A stretch of DNA of 46,263 nucleotides. Origin: Opitutales bacterium. GTDB lineage: Bacteria; Verrucomicrobiota; Verrucomicrobiia; Opitutales; UBA9783. The stretch covers positions 1-46,263 of the forward strand of contig JAEESJ010000045.1 of assembly GCA_016286235.1 (NCBI GenBank). Reading direction: 5' to 3'. Under the pieces are notes generated by a model. It was not told the origin of the DNA. It saw only the letters and a list, made by a program, of their open reading frames with translations, and ran no database searches. Shown here in pieces: positions 1 through 14,215 of the stretch. The translations under genes were made by a program, and so were the position numbers. Position 1 is the stretch's first letter; every line of letters starts with the position of its first letter.

Positions 1-140
1 GGGGTATGGTAAAAGAGCTATATCCAGACGTATTTTCTGAGTAATTTGCTTGATCGGTAAGGTAAGAATCGATTTTGGTATTCATGGCTGCGATGTGTGG
101 CCATGAAGCCTTTTTGTATCATATGAGAATAGGATTAAAA

Positions 141-218
141 TTTTTTCAAAAATTTTTTGAAAAAGATACTTGACAGGGGTAGGAGAAAATAGTTTTGTGG
201 TATACAGTTCTTTGAGAA
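141..218 (+). promoter_or_regulatory. rRNA operon promoter/leader region: AT palindrome (141-164), TTGACA (170-175), boxA-like GTTCTTTGAGAA (~207-218)
   Basis: TTTTTTCAAAAATTTTTTGAAAAA palindrome directly upstream of TTGACA; GTTCTTTGAGAAAT resembles the boxA antitermination element; lies just upstream of 16S. No well-spaced -10 box was identified. Confidence 0.4.
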
Positions 219-371
219 ATACTTTGTGCAAATGTTCGGGGAACCGAATAATAAAAAACTTTAAGGTAGTAATACCGGCTCAATTGGGAGAGATTGAGTT
301 GAGAACGCAAAAGATAAGAGCGTAGGACGGCTTTGTATTGGGTTGTGGATTTTAAGAAGATGACAATTTAG

Positions 372-1903
<1,532 letters not shown>

Positions 1904-2035
1904 TATGGAGAAATCCAGGTTTCGGAAGGAACGCTGGATAAGGTCGACGGAAGAGCCTGAACATGTGCACAAATTAAATTTTCTGAAAAATGGAGCTTGA
2001 CAGCTGAGGGAAGAAGAAGTGAAGATAAGTTACGA

Positions 2036-2111
2036 GGGGTCGTAGCTTAGTTGGAAGAGCGCCTGCTTTGCATGCAGGAGGTCGTCGGTTCGAATCCGAT
2101 CGACTCCACCA
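2036..2111 (+). tRNA. tRNA-Ala (anticodon TGC), CCA encoded
   Basis: GGGGTCGTAGCTTAGTTGG...CTTTGCATG...GGTTCGAATCC...CGACTCCACCA cloverleaf; standard 16S-23S spacer position. Confidence 0.96.
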
Positions 2112-2124
2112 AGAAGCTGAGAGA

Positions 2125-2201
2125 GGGCTCATAGCTCAGTTGGTTAGAGCACGCGCTTGATAAGCGCGGGGTCGATGGTTCAAGTCCATCCGGGCCCACC
2201 A
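2125..2201 (+). tRNA. tRNA-Ile (anticodon GAT), CCA encoded
   Basis: GGGCTCATAGCTCAGTTGG...CTTGATAAG...GGTTCAAGTCC...GGGCCCACCA cloverleaf; standard ITS position. Confidence 0.95.
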
Positions 2202-2211
2202 GGACACTTTT

Positions 2212-2224
2212 TGATCTTTGACAG
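2212..2224 (+). promoter_or_regulatory. boxA-like antitermination element ahead of 23S
   Basis: TGATCTTTGACAG between tRNA-Ile and 23S, resembling boxA-like TGxTCTTTGA motifs. Confidence 0.4.
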
Positions 2225-2269
2225 TTTAATGAATATTGTGGAAAACTACAATAGCTAAAGAATATCGAG

Positions 2270-5175
<2,906 letters not shown>

Positions 5176-5373
5176 TTATGTTTTTTACTTTGGCAAAGGT
5201 AGTTTTCTGCGGTATTCATTGAACAATCAAAAAGTAGCGGAAGTTTCTGACTTTCCGGGTATCTTTTGTGCGGCGAAAGAGCTTTAATGGCTTTTGTTTG
5301 TTGCTTGGGTGTCTGGGTTTGGTCGCAATGCGTTGCGCCATGTGTTGGAGATGGATATTTTGATTTGATACTT

Positions 5374-5492
5374 TGCCCGGTGACGATAAGCTCAGGGGAA
5401 ACACACGTTCCCATTCCGAACACGCTCGTTAAGACCTGAACTGCCGATGGTAGTGTCCTGCAATGGGATGTGAGAGTAGGTGATCGCCGGGC
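5374..5492 (+). rRNA. rrf: 5S ribosomal RNA
   Basis: TGCCCGGTGACGATAAGC...CCCATTCCGAACACG...GAGAGTAGGTGATCGCCGGGC with pairing termini, downstream of 23S. Confidence 0.92.
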
Positions 5493-5500
5493 TTTTTTGT
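5484..5500 (+). terminator. T-rich terminator region after 5S
   Basis: 5S terminal GC-rich stem followed by CTTTTTTG and further T-rich sequence. Confidence 0.45.
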
Positions 5501-5760
5501 TTCTTCTTTTGTTTTTCTTTTTATTTATTTAGGTTTTGGGTTTCTGTCTGTTTGATGTTTTGTCTGTTTTAATTGAGCCTCGTGTGTGGTTTTTTGCGGG
5601 GTGAGGTTTTTTGATAGTTTTTTTGCGACATATGATGTCGTGGATTTTTTTAAACAGAGTGTTTTTGAATTTTAAAGACTTAGAGAAATTCTTGATAGCC
5701 TCATGAGGTGTTTTTAGAATCAATAGCGTTGGTTGTGACTGCCAACGATTGATATTTTTT

Positions 5761-6813
5761 ATGGAGCATATTATCGATCCAAAGTTTTTTTGTTGCAAAA
5801 AACTGACATTCGCAGTTCCATGCTGTAACCATGAGAACTATATTTCCGAATGTTTGGATTCAATTTTGGCGCAGGAACTCAATGTCCCGTTTGATATTTT
5901 AGTCTGTGATGATGCCAGTACCGATAATACACCAAATGTATTAAGAGAATATCTGCGTAAATATCCCGATAAAATAAAAGTCATCTTTTTGGGAAAAAAC
6001 GGCGGAAATTTACACACGCTCAATACTTTGTTTAATCACATTAAATCGGAGTATTTTTACGTTGTCGACAGCGACGATTATTTATTGGGAACGCATTTTA
6101 TTCAAAAGGCTTTGGATTTTTTGGAAACACATCCGAATTATACAATGTATGGCGGAAATTGTTTTTTTCTTAAACAAGGGCGACTTAAGGGACATTACAT
6201 GTCCGGGATGGTTTTGGGCTTGAGTTTTTCATGGAACGATATCTGTTCTCATATCAATTTTCAGTCGCAAACATCATGTCTGTTGTATCGGAATATTGTT
6301 TTTTTAAATGGTGCAACGGATGAATTTTTACAGGCTGAGAATACTTTTGATCGCTTCGTTTATTGCGGAGAAAATTTAAGAATTTTGAGACATCTGCAAG
6401 AAGGGAAACTTTTTTTGTCGGACGATGATATGGCTGTTTATCGAATACACAAAAATGGAATTTTTAGGGGATGTATTGATATAACGCGCTCTATCAGATA
6501 TGTTTATGGTTACTTGCGTCTGTGTGAAATTTTTCCCGATCACAAAAATTTCTATGAGTCTCTTTTCTTTTTCCATTATTCGCGAGTTTTAAAGAAAATT
6601 TACAAAAATCGCGTTAATCCAAATTATTTACAACAGGAAGATTGCGATTTGTTAAAAGAAATTTATCGTTTATTGCCGACAGCGGATTTGGATTGGAGTA
6701 AATTTAAATGGCATTCGAGCATTTTGGTGAAGTGTTTTTATAAAGCGAAAACGTATGCCTGGCTTCTTTGTCGGCAAATGCATCGAATTTTAAGTCGGAA
6801 GCAGATCTTTTAA
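5761..6813 (+). CDS. Glycosyltransferase family 2 protein
   Basis: N-terminus TFAVPCCNHENYISECLDSILAQ...DILVCDDASTDNTPNVL...YFYVVDSDDY is the GT2 (GT-A) signature; the ATG at 5761 is preferred over 5749. Confidence 0.85.
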   Translation: MEHIIDPKFFCCKKLTFAVPCCNHENYISECLDSILAQELNVPFDILVCDDASTDNTPNVLREYLRKYPDKIKVIFLGKNGGNLHTLNTLFNHIKSEYFYVVDSDDYLLGTHFIQKALDFLETHPNYTMYGGNCFFLKQGRLKGHYMSGMVLGLSFSWNDICSHINFQSQTSCLLYRNIVFLNGATDEFLQAENTFDRFVYCGENLRILRHLQEGKLFLSDDDMAVYRIHKNGIFRGCIDITRSIRYVYGYLRLCEIFPDHKNFYESLFFFHYSRVLKKIYKNRVNPNYLQQEDCDLLKEIYRLLPTADLDWSKFKWHSSILVKCFYKAKTYAWLLCRQMHRILSRKQIF

Positions 6814-6854
6814 TTCTTCGAACGATGTTATGCAGGGTGGAGTTTCTCCCAATC

Positions 6855-7916
6855 TTACTTCACAGGTGTGTTTTCGAGAACACTCCTCAGCCACACAAAA
6901 CTTTGTTCGATAACTTCTGGCAAGCGTGCGACTTGATGCCCAACATTTTTAAGGCGCATGTACGTAATATTTACGCCTGCTTGTTTTGCGTATTCCACAA
7001 AGGCATCCTCGGAACGGATGGCGGTATCTAAATCTCCCGCAACGACCAAATACGGAGAACGAATCTGTTGGTATTCCGTTGCCGGCCATTGAAGTGCATC
7101 GGCATGATACGCATAGGTCATGCCCATGAAGAATTTTTCGAAAGTCGGATTTTTGCAAGTTTTATCCATTAAAGCATCATAATCTCGGCGCGTGCGCGGA
7201 AATTCCTTTTTGAGCGACCCGGGAAACCATTGCGGTAAGCGTGCGCGCAATCGAATATGCCACGGAAGACTTTCGAACAAATGCATTCCGTCGATGAATG
7301 CCCATAATTCATCGCGCCAAGCCCAACCGTCGGCACCGGACCAATTCACGGTTGCAAGCGTTTGGTCGGCATAGGCAATGGTTAAAGCCGTTACCAAAGG
7401 GCCGCCTTCCGAAACTCCGACGAAAATTAATTTCCCGTTCCAACCTTGGGGCGGGTGTTTTTGAAGATACTCAATTACATTTCGATGATCCTGTAGGCGT
7501 TGTGTTCGCGTGTAATGTCGCATAAACATATCTGCATCGATAGTTGCGGCATCCATACCCCATTGTTCGCAGGTAACGAGGCCAACACCGAGCTCCAAAA
7601 ATTCCTTTAAAAAAAATCGATGCATATGAATAATGCTGTACAAACTTTCTTTTGAAGAGGAGCCGGTGCAGAAGAAGGCAATCGGATAGGATTTATTGGA
7701 TGGCTTGCTGAAGTAAAAAGTAATGGCAGGTGCGTCTTTTTGCGGTCGTGCAACTGAAAATGTGCAGGATGACGGCGGCGTATAAGTCGGCAGAGGGCCT
7801 TTCTCGTCAAAAGAAAATTTATAAGGCGTAATGTTCCCTTCATCAGCCAAAAGGGTTGAGAAACTGAAGAAAATAATGAGAAACCGAAGAAAACGGAAAA
7901 TAACGATATGTTTCAT
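6855..7916 (-). CDS. Putative secreted alpha/beta hydrolase (dienelactone hydrolase/BAAT-like)
   Basis: N-terminal hydrophobic signal (MKHIVIFRFLRFLIIFFSFSTLLA), GVSEGGPLVTAL nucleophile elbow (GxSxGG), late D and H (GDLDTA..., NVGHQVARLPE). Confidence 0.72.
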   Translation of the reverse strand: MKHIVIFRFLRFLIIFFSFSTLLADEGNITPYKFSFDEKGPLPTYTPPSSCTFSVARPQKDAPAITFYFSKPSNKSYPIAFFCTGSSSKESLYSIIHMHRFFLKEFLELGVGLVTCEQWGMDAATIDADMFMRHYTRTQRLQDHRNVIEYLQKHPPQGWNGKLIFVGVSEGGPLVTALTIAYADQTLATVNWSGADGWAWRDELWAFIDGMHLFESLPWHIRLRARLPQWFPGSLKKEFPRTRRDYDALMDKTCKNPTFEKFFMGMTYAYHADALQWPATEYQQIRSPYLVVAGDLDTAIRSEDAFVEYAKQAGVNITYMRLKNVGHQVARLPEVIEQSFVWLRSVLENTPVK

Positions 7917-7933
7917 CTCTTTCGTGCCATTTC

Positions 7934-8482
7934 TCAATTTTTCGCTTTATCTTCCGTCCATCGTTTCCATTTCCGATACAGTCGCTTGAGATTTTCTATA
8001 TCTTTTACCTGCTCGGGTAACTCCGAAAACCACCGTAAATCGATGGATTCGTCTGAAATTTTGATGGTGTCGTTCGGATCTCGGACTTGAAGCAAAAAAT
8101 TGAAATCATAAGGCGGATGTAACGGATCGGATACGATGCAAATATCGAAGATATTTTTCGAAACGAACGCCAGGGACTTTAATCCCGACTCTTCCCGGGC
8201 TTCCCGAAGAGCCGTGCGATGAATATCATACAGGTCGCATGCTTCGGGATGACCGCCGAGCGGGAGCCATAATTTGCGTTTTTTATGCAACGTTATCAGA
8301 AATCGATCCCCCGTAAAGTTTATAATCCACGCGGAAGCGGTAATATGACCTTCGCGGCAGGTGCGTTCGAAGCAATCCCTGTGCGCGGTGACGAAATTGA
8401 GCATCTTCCTTTTCAAAGAAGCTTCGTTATCGTCGCAAGGTTCGTAGGCATTTAATAATTGAAGGAGCGGTTGACGATGCAT
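7934..8482 (-). CDS. NUDIX hydrolase
   Basis: Nudix box GGHPEACDLYDIHRTALREAREESGL. Confidence 0.88.
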   Translation of the reverse strand: MHRQPLLQLLNAYEPCDDNEASLKRKMLNFVTAHRDCFERTCREGHITASAWIINFTGDRFLITLHKKRKLWLPLGGHPEACDLYDIHRTALREAREESGLKSLAFVSKNIFDICIVSDPLHPPYDFNFLLQVRDPNDTIKISDESIDLRWFSELPEQVKDIENLKRLYRKWKRWTEDKAKN

Positions 8483-8511
8483 AATGAATTATTGGTACGT
8501 ACGGTTATCGA

Positions 8512-8596
8512 TGGTGCTTGAGAAGGGACTCGAACCCTTACGCCTTGCGGCATCGGATCCTAAATCCGACGCGTCTGCCGATTCCGCCACTCAAGC
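8512..8596 (-). tRNA. tRNA-Leu (anticodon TAG), CCA encoded
   Basis: Reverse complement GCTTGAGTGGCGGAATCGGCAGACGCG...GATTTAGGATC...GGGTTCGAGTCCCTTCTCAAGCACCA; type II tRNA with a long variable arm. Confidence 0.95.
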
Positions 8597-8796
8597 GCGT
8601 CTTTTATTATTCAGATCCAAGCAGTTTTTTCTGTTTAGAACAATCATATTTGCACATCGGTGCTATATTTGCACGAGTTTTTACGGAGCAGAGGAGTTTG
8701 AAAAAATTTTTTTGCCTGTATAAGGCTTTCAATAAGCGGGTAACTTTACAAACGTATGTTGCCGTGCCTATGATGGTGGAAATGAAGATTTGAGAG

Positions 8797-11265
8797 ATGT
8801 GTTTTCAAAAAGAGATGGGGCAGTGGATGACGCCCGACGGAATTGTCGCGATGATATTGGACGGGGTCGGATATGCCGGAAGGAAAATTTTGGAGAAGAC
8901 GATTATGGAGCCGTCGTTCGGTGACGGTGCATTTTTACGTAATATCGTTGTTCGCGTTATCGGCGCGGGACGAGATCGAGGGTTAAACAGTGAATGCATT
9001 GCTCGGATTCTTAATGAAAACATTTACGGAATTGAGAAAGATAGGAGTTTATATGATAAATGCATCAAAAAGCTTAATGCTCTGCTTGAAGCATATGAAA
9101 TTCCGATAATCTCCTGGAATAACCTGATTTTCGGCGATGCAATTACGGAGCACGTTCGCTTTTTGGAAAAATTTGATTATTGCGTCGGTAATCCGCCTTT
9201 TGTAAGGGTACACAACATACCGCAAGAATATCGCAGTGTCGTAAGTAATTTTCGGTTTTCGGACGGTATGCGCGATTTATATGTCACATTTTACGAAATC
9301 GGGTTAAAAATGCTTCATGAAAAAGGTAAGTTGGGTTTTATTTCCGCGAATTCATTTTTAAAAAACACTTCTCAACAGGCGTTTCGGGATTATTTGGTTA
9401 AAAGTAAGTACATCAGCGCCGTTTATGACTTTAAAACTTCAAAAATTTTTTCCGATGCGGATACCTATACCTGCATTTGCATATTAAACAAGAATCGGAA
9501 AAGAGCGGATTTTTCCGTCGATTACAGAGAATATCAAATGTTCGATTTGGTCGAACGGAACAGGTTAAGTTATGAGTACTTTTGCGAATCGCTTTTGGAT
9601 AAAGCCTGGAATTTAGCCGGCGACGATGAGATTAGGTTTTTGGAAGAAAATAAGGCATTACCGATAAAAATACAAAATATAGCAATCGTTCAAAACGGCG
9701 TCGCTACCAACAGGGATGCCGTCTATATTGTCCGTGCTTTTTGCGATAAAAATCTGACAAAAGAATATCGCGGGAAGCACACCGATGCGCAAACCGTTGT
9801 GTATTTCCATGACGGTGGACGCGTCCATGAGATCGAAAGTACGATACTTCATCGGTGCGTTAAAGCTTCCAAGTTTAACGGTCAACTGACCAATACCTAC
9901 ATCATATTTCCTTACAAAGCATCGAAAGAACCGAAGTTTTATACTCCGACGGGGGAGAAATTGACAAGTGAATACAAACCCGTAACCGAAGAAGAACTGA
10001 AAACCGATTTCCCCAAAGCATACCAGTATCTGCTTTCAAAATGGGACGAACTTATTACGAGAGATACGGATAAGGGATCCGTTTGGTTTTTGTTTGGAAG
10101 AAGTCAGGGAATTCAAAACAGTTGTTTCAAAAAAATCGTTTTTAAGCATATTTTGAGCAAAAAGCATCCGATCGTTGAGCCTTTTGTTCTGGAAGAGGAT
10201 GTTATTGTTTATTCCGGAATATTCATAACGATAGATCGAAACATTTGCATAACACCTAAATTCAAGGACGACGGGAATAAAACGGCAGGTACGTATATTT
10301 TTAATCTTGACGACTATAATTTTGAATTGAAAGAAACGGAGAAAGTTTTAAGGACGCCGGAATTTTCAAAATACTGCGCCATTGTGGGTAAAGACATGGC
10401 AGGAGGGTACGTCGGCGTTTCGGCAAAAATGGTTAAGGCATTTGGAACCCATTTAACGGATTTTCCGAATTTTCCCGTTTCCTTAAAACTTTCGGATGCC
10501 GAAATTGCCGATCGGCATTGTTTGAATAATCTGTTTCATCAAAAATTTGTACAAATTATTAAACAGTCTCACGAGAATATGGCGAAATTCGGGAAAACAT
10601 CTTCCAAACGCGTTTCCGTATTCCACGGGTTTTTGGCAAGGCTCTTGCAGTATAAGCTCGGAACGGATTTTGATATTTATGCCGACGGGTATTCATACGG
10701 AAACGAGTATATCATCAGCGGGAATTTCGATAATAAAAAAGTAGATGTGGCGATAACCAAAAAGGGGCGTATTGTCGGTGCCGTTGCATTCAAACTGCTG
10801 GCAAATAATTTTAAGCAAAACAACAAAAATTTTATAGAAGCAATGCTTGGTGAAGCCACGCAGTTGAGAGGATTGGGCGTTCCTTACGGATTTTGCTACC
10901 TCATCCCCGAAAAATCACTGCATCTCGGAGTAGGATCGAGGCGACAAAAATTCATGTCGTTTGATGTTTTAACACAAGCCGACATAAAAGTTTATTATGA
11001 CATTATAACTGATGCGCGATATAAGAACAGAACACCTGATGCCTTATTCGTCGGGATACATAAATTATTTAAAGATGAATTTTTAAATAATTTACGTCCC
11101 GGAGAAATGGTTGATTTATCGTCCGAGGAATACTTAAACGGGATAGAGCCTGTTTGGTCGGATTGTAATTTTATCGATGACGAAGAAATAAGAGACTACT
11201 TTTTGGCGGAGAACATAGGTGAGTTTTTAGATGAATTCGTAAAAATTATATTGGAGAAAGAGTAG
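8797..11265 (+). CDS. Eco57I/TaqI-like N6-adenine DNA methyltransferase, probable type IIG-like fusion with a C-terminal restriction-like domain
   Basis: Motif IV NPPFVRV in FDYCVGNPPFVRVHN, upstream EPSFGDGAFL motif I-like; C-terminal NKKVDVAITKKGRIVGAVAFKLLANNFKQNNKNFIEAMLGEATQLRGLG resembles type II endonuclease folds. Confidence 0.8.
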   Translation: MCFQKEMGQWMTPDGIVAMILDGVGYAGRKILEKTIMEPSFGDGAFLRNIVVRVIGAGRDRGLNSECIARILNENIYGIEKDRSLYDKCIKKLNALLEAYEIPIISWNNLIFGDAITEHVRFLEKFDYCVGNPPFVRVHNIPQEYRSVVSNFRFSDGMRDLYVTFYEIGLKMLHEKGKLGFISANSFLKNTSQQAFRDYLVKSKYISAVYDFKTSKIFSDADTYTCICILNKNRKRADFSVDYREYQMFDLVERNRLSYEYFCESLLDKAWNLAGDDEIRFLEENKALPIKIQNIAIVQNGVATNRDAVYIVRAFCDKNLTKEYRGKHTDAQTVVYFHDGGRVHEIESTILHRCVKASKFNGQLTNTYIIFPYKASKEPKFYTPTGEKLTSEYKPVTEEELKTDFPKAYQYLLSKWDELITRDTDKGSVWFLFGRSQGIQNSCFKKIVFKHILSKKHPIVEPFVLEEDVIVYSGIFITIDRNICITPKFKDDGNKTAGTYIFNLDDYNFELKETEKVLRTPEFSKYCAIVGKDMAGGYVGVSAKMVKAFGTHLTDFPNFPVSLKLSDAEIADRHCLNNLFHQKFVQIIKQSHENMAKFGKTSSKRVSVFHGFLARLLQYKLGTDFDIYADGYSYGNEYIISGNFDNKKVDVAITKKGRIVGAVAFKLLANNFKQNNKNFIEAMLGEATQLRGLGVPYGFCYLIPEKSLHLGVGSRRQKFMSFDVLTQADIKVYYDIITDARYKNRTPDALFVGIHKLFKDEFLNNLRPGEMVDLSSEEYLNGIEPVWSDCNFIDDEEIRDYFLAENIGEFLDEFVKIILEKE

Positions 11266-11419
11266 TGTGAAGAAGTCTGAAAGACATCGAAAATTGTGTT
11301 AGAATAAAATCTTTTTCGGTTTCATCAAAGTAACGGCAGACGTTTCCCGCAAACATTTGCCAAAAAGCTCCTTGACTTGTAACGAAAAAAACTTTTCACG
11401 TGAGGCATACGGAGCAGGA

Positions 11420-14215
11420 ATGAACGAAAAATCCTTAAAAGAGACGTTAAATTTGCCGAAAACCGCGTTTCCGATGAAGGCGGAACTGGTCAGGCGCGAA
11501 CAGGAGCGGTTGCAAAAGTGGGATGAGGCGCGTTTGTACGAAAAAATTCAGGAGAAAAATGCAAACAATCCCCGTTTTCTGCTTCATGACGGTCCGCCTT
11601 TCACCAACGGTGACGTTCATATCGGAACCGCGCTGAACAAAATTTTAAAAGATATCATTCTGCGTTATAAGAGTATGTGCGGATTTTCGACGCCGTACAT
11701 TCCCGGTTGGGATTGCCACGGGTTGCCGATTGAGCACAAAGTCGCCAAGGAACGGCCGGAGTTATTGAACAATCCCGTTGCGATGCGAAAAGCCTGTGCG
11801 CAGTTTTCCGACAGTTTCATTAAAAAACAGGAAAAGCAGTTTCGTCGGTTGGGTGTTTTGGCGGATTGGGAACATGCGTATCAGACGAAAAATCCCGCTT
11901 ACGAAGCGAATGTTTTGCGAACGTTTGCGAAGTTTGTGCGTGCCGGTTGGGTCTATCGCAGTAAAAAGCCTGTTTATTGGTCGATTCCATGTAAAACCGC
12001 GCTGGCGGAGGCGGAGATCGAATATAAGGAGGTCACAAGCGCGAGTATTTGGGTAAAATTCCGTGTTTCGGAGCCCGAACAGTACGGCTTAGAGGCAAAT
12101 TCCTTTGTGGTGATTTGGACGACGACGCCGTGGACGATGCCCGCCAATCGCGCGATCGCCGTTGCGCCGAATTTGCAATATATTGCCTTGAAAGTCGGGA
12201 GCGAGACGTATCTGGTGGCGGAAGGGCTTGCGGAAGCATTTATCAAGGATTGCGCTTTGAAAGAGGTTGTGCGCGGGAAAACGTTTCTCGGTAAAGACCT
12301 GGAAGGAATGAAAACACATCACCCGTTTTTGGATTTTGAAAGTCCTGTTGTTTGTGCCGATTATGTCACTCTGGATGCGGGAACGGGTTGCGTGCACACC
12401 GCTCCCGGGCATGGGATGGATGACTACCTGACGGGGTTGAAGTACAACCTGGAAATTGCCTGTCCCGTGGATGACAACGGCTGCCTGATGTCGGAGGGCG
12501 GTATGCCGGCGGAATTGGTCGGTAAAGCCGTTTGGACGCCGAAGGGCAATTCGCCGGCGAACGAGGCGGTGATTGCGTTATTGAAAGAAAAACAGGCTTT
12601 GTTGCATGAAGCACCCTATACGCATTCGTATCCGCACTGCTGGCGTTCGAAGTCCCCCGTAATTGCGCGCGCATTGCCGCAGTGGTTTATCCGTTTGGAT
12701 GCGTTGAAGGAAAAGGCAAAAGCGGCGATTGAAAAGGTGCAATGGATGCCGGATTGGGGGAAGAAACGTATTCTCGGTTCCGTTGCGGCGCGTCCCGACT
12801 GGTGTATCAGCCGTCAACGTACCTGGGGTATTCCGTTGCCGGCATTTTTCGATGAAAATAATCAACCGTTACTGGATGCGGACGTGATTGAGGCGTTGTG
12901 CGACAGGATCGAAAAATACGGGACGCAATGGTGGTTTGAAAATGACGAAAAAACGTTATTGGGAGGGGTTTCGTTGCCGAAAAATTGGCAGGGAGCCTTG
13001 AAAAAAAGTTCCGATACGCTGGATGTGTGGATTGATTCGGGTTGCAGTCATGCGGCGGTTTTAAAGTCGAACGATTGGTTCCCGGCGGATTTATATTTGG
13101 AAGGCAGTGATCAACATCGCGGTTGGTTCCAATCGTCGTTGATGACGGCGTTGGTCGACGGCGATTGCGCTCCTTACAAAACCGTTCTTACGCACGGCTT
13201 TTTCGTGGACGAAGAGCGGAAGAAAATTTCCAAAAGTTCCGCCAATGCCGATAAGCCGCAAACTGCCGATGCGTATGTCGGCAAATACGGCGCGGATATT
13301 GTGCGTTTGTGGATTTCGTCCGAGGATTATAAGGACGATATTCCCGTGTCTGAGACCATTCTGCAACATGTGATTTCGACCTACCGTACATTGCGGAATA
13401 CTCTGCGGTTTCAGTTGGGTAATTTGTACGATTTTAACCCGACGAAAGATAAAGTGCCGTACGATCGGTTGCTCGACATGGATCGTTGGGCGTTGACGGA
13501 AACAAATGCGCTCATTCGGGAGGTTACGGCGGCGTACGAAGGGTATGATTTTCATAAGGTTTATCAGGCAGTGAACCGTTTTTGTACGTTAACCCTGTCG
13601 GCACGGTACCATGATATTTTGAAAGATCGCCTTTATACGTTGCGTGCGGACGGTTTGGAGCGGCGTTCGGCGCAAACGGTGCTGTTTGAAATTTGTCAAA
13701 CGTTGCTGAAACTGACGGCACCGATTTTGACCTTTACCGCCGACGAAGCCTGGGGATATCTGTGGGGGAATTCCGACTTCGGTTATCAACAATCGATCCA
13801 TTTGGAAGATTTCCCGAAGCCGAATGCACAGTGGGATGACGAGCGCATCGTAAGGGATTTTGCCGAGCTGTTTCGTTTGCGCGAAAAGGTACAGTTTGAA
13901 CTGGAGAAGTCGCGACAACAAAAGGTCATCGGTCAGTCGTTGGATGCGCAGGTGCTTATTGCAATCGGCAGGCAACACGCATGGTGCTCGTTAGTGCAAA
14001 CGTATTGCGAACAATTGTCGGAGTGCTTTATTGTTTCCGCCGTGCACATCAAAGAAACCGACAGCGACGTCTGTGATATTACCGTGAAACATGCCGACGG
14101 TGTGCGTTGTCCGCGCACCTGGCGATGGGTCGACAAGTTGGTCGAGGTGGAAGGGTTTGGTTTGGTTTCGGAGCGTTGCGCGGACGTGTTGCGGTTTCGA
14201 AAGCAGAGTTTATAA
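11420..14215 (+). CDS. ileS: Isoleucyl-tRNA synthetase
   Basis: HVGT-type HIGH motif (GDVHIGTALNKILKD), PGWDCHGLPIEHKV, WCISRQRTWGIPLP, KKISKSSANA (KMSKS-like). Confidence 0.96.
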   Translation: MNEKSLKETLNLPKTAFPMKAELVRREQERLQKWDEARLYEKIQEKNANNPRFLLHDGPPFTNGDVHIGTALNKILKDIILRYKSMCGFSTPYIPGWDCHGLPIEHKVAKERPELLNNPVAMRKACAQFSDSFIKKQEKQFRRLGVLADWEHAYQTKNPAYEANVLRTFAKFVRAGWVYRSKKPVYWSIPCKTALAEAEIEYKEVTSASIWVKFRVSEPEQYGLEANSFVVIWTTTPWTMPANRAIAVAPNLQYIALKVGSETYLVAEGLAEAFIKDCALKEVVRGKTFLGKDLEGMKTHHPFLDFESPVVCADYVTLDAGTGCVHTAPGHGMDDYLTGLKYNLEIACPVDDNGCLMSEGGMPAELVGKAVWTPKGNSPANEAVIALLKEKQALLHEAPYTHSYPHCWRSKSPVIARALPQWFIRLDALKEKAKAAIEKVQWMPDWGKKRILGSVAARPDWCISRQRTWGIPLPAFFDENNQPLLDADVIEALCDRIEKYGTQWWFENDEKTLLGGVSLPKNWQGALKKSSDTLDVWIDSGCSHAAVLKSNDWFPADLYLEGSDQHRGWFQSSLMTALVDGDCAPYKTVLTHGFFVDEERKKISKSSANADKPQTADAYVGKYGADIVRLWISSEDYKDDIPVSETILQHVISTYRTLRNTLRFQLGNLYDFNPTKDKVPYDRLLDMDRWALTETNALIREVTAAYEGYDFHKVYQAVNRFCTLTLSARYHDILKDRLYTLRADGLERRSAQTVLFEICQTLLKLTAPILTFTADEAWGYLWGNSDFGYQQSIHLEDFPKPNAQWDDERIVRDFAELFRLREKVQFELEKSRQQKVIGQSLDAQVLIAIGRQHAWCSLVQTYCEQLSECFIVSAVHIKETDSDVCDITVKHADGVRCPRTWRWVDKLVEVEGFGLVSERCADVLRFRKQSL

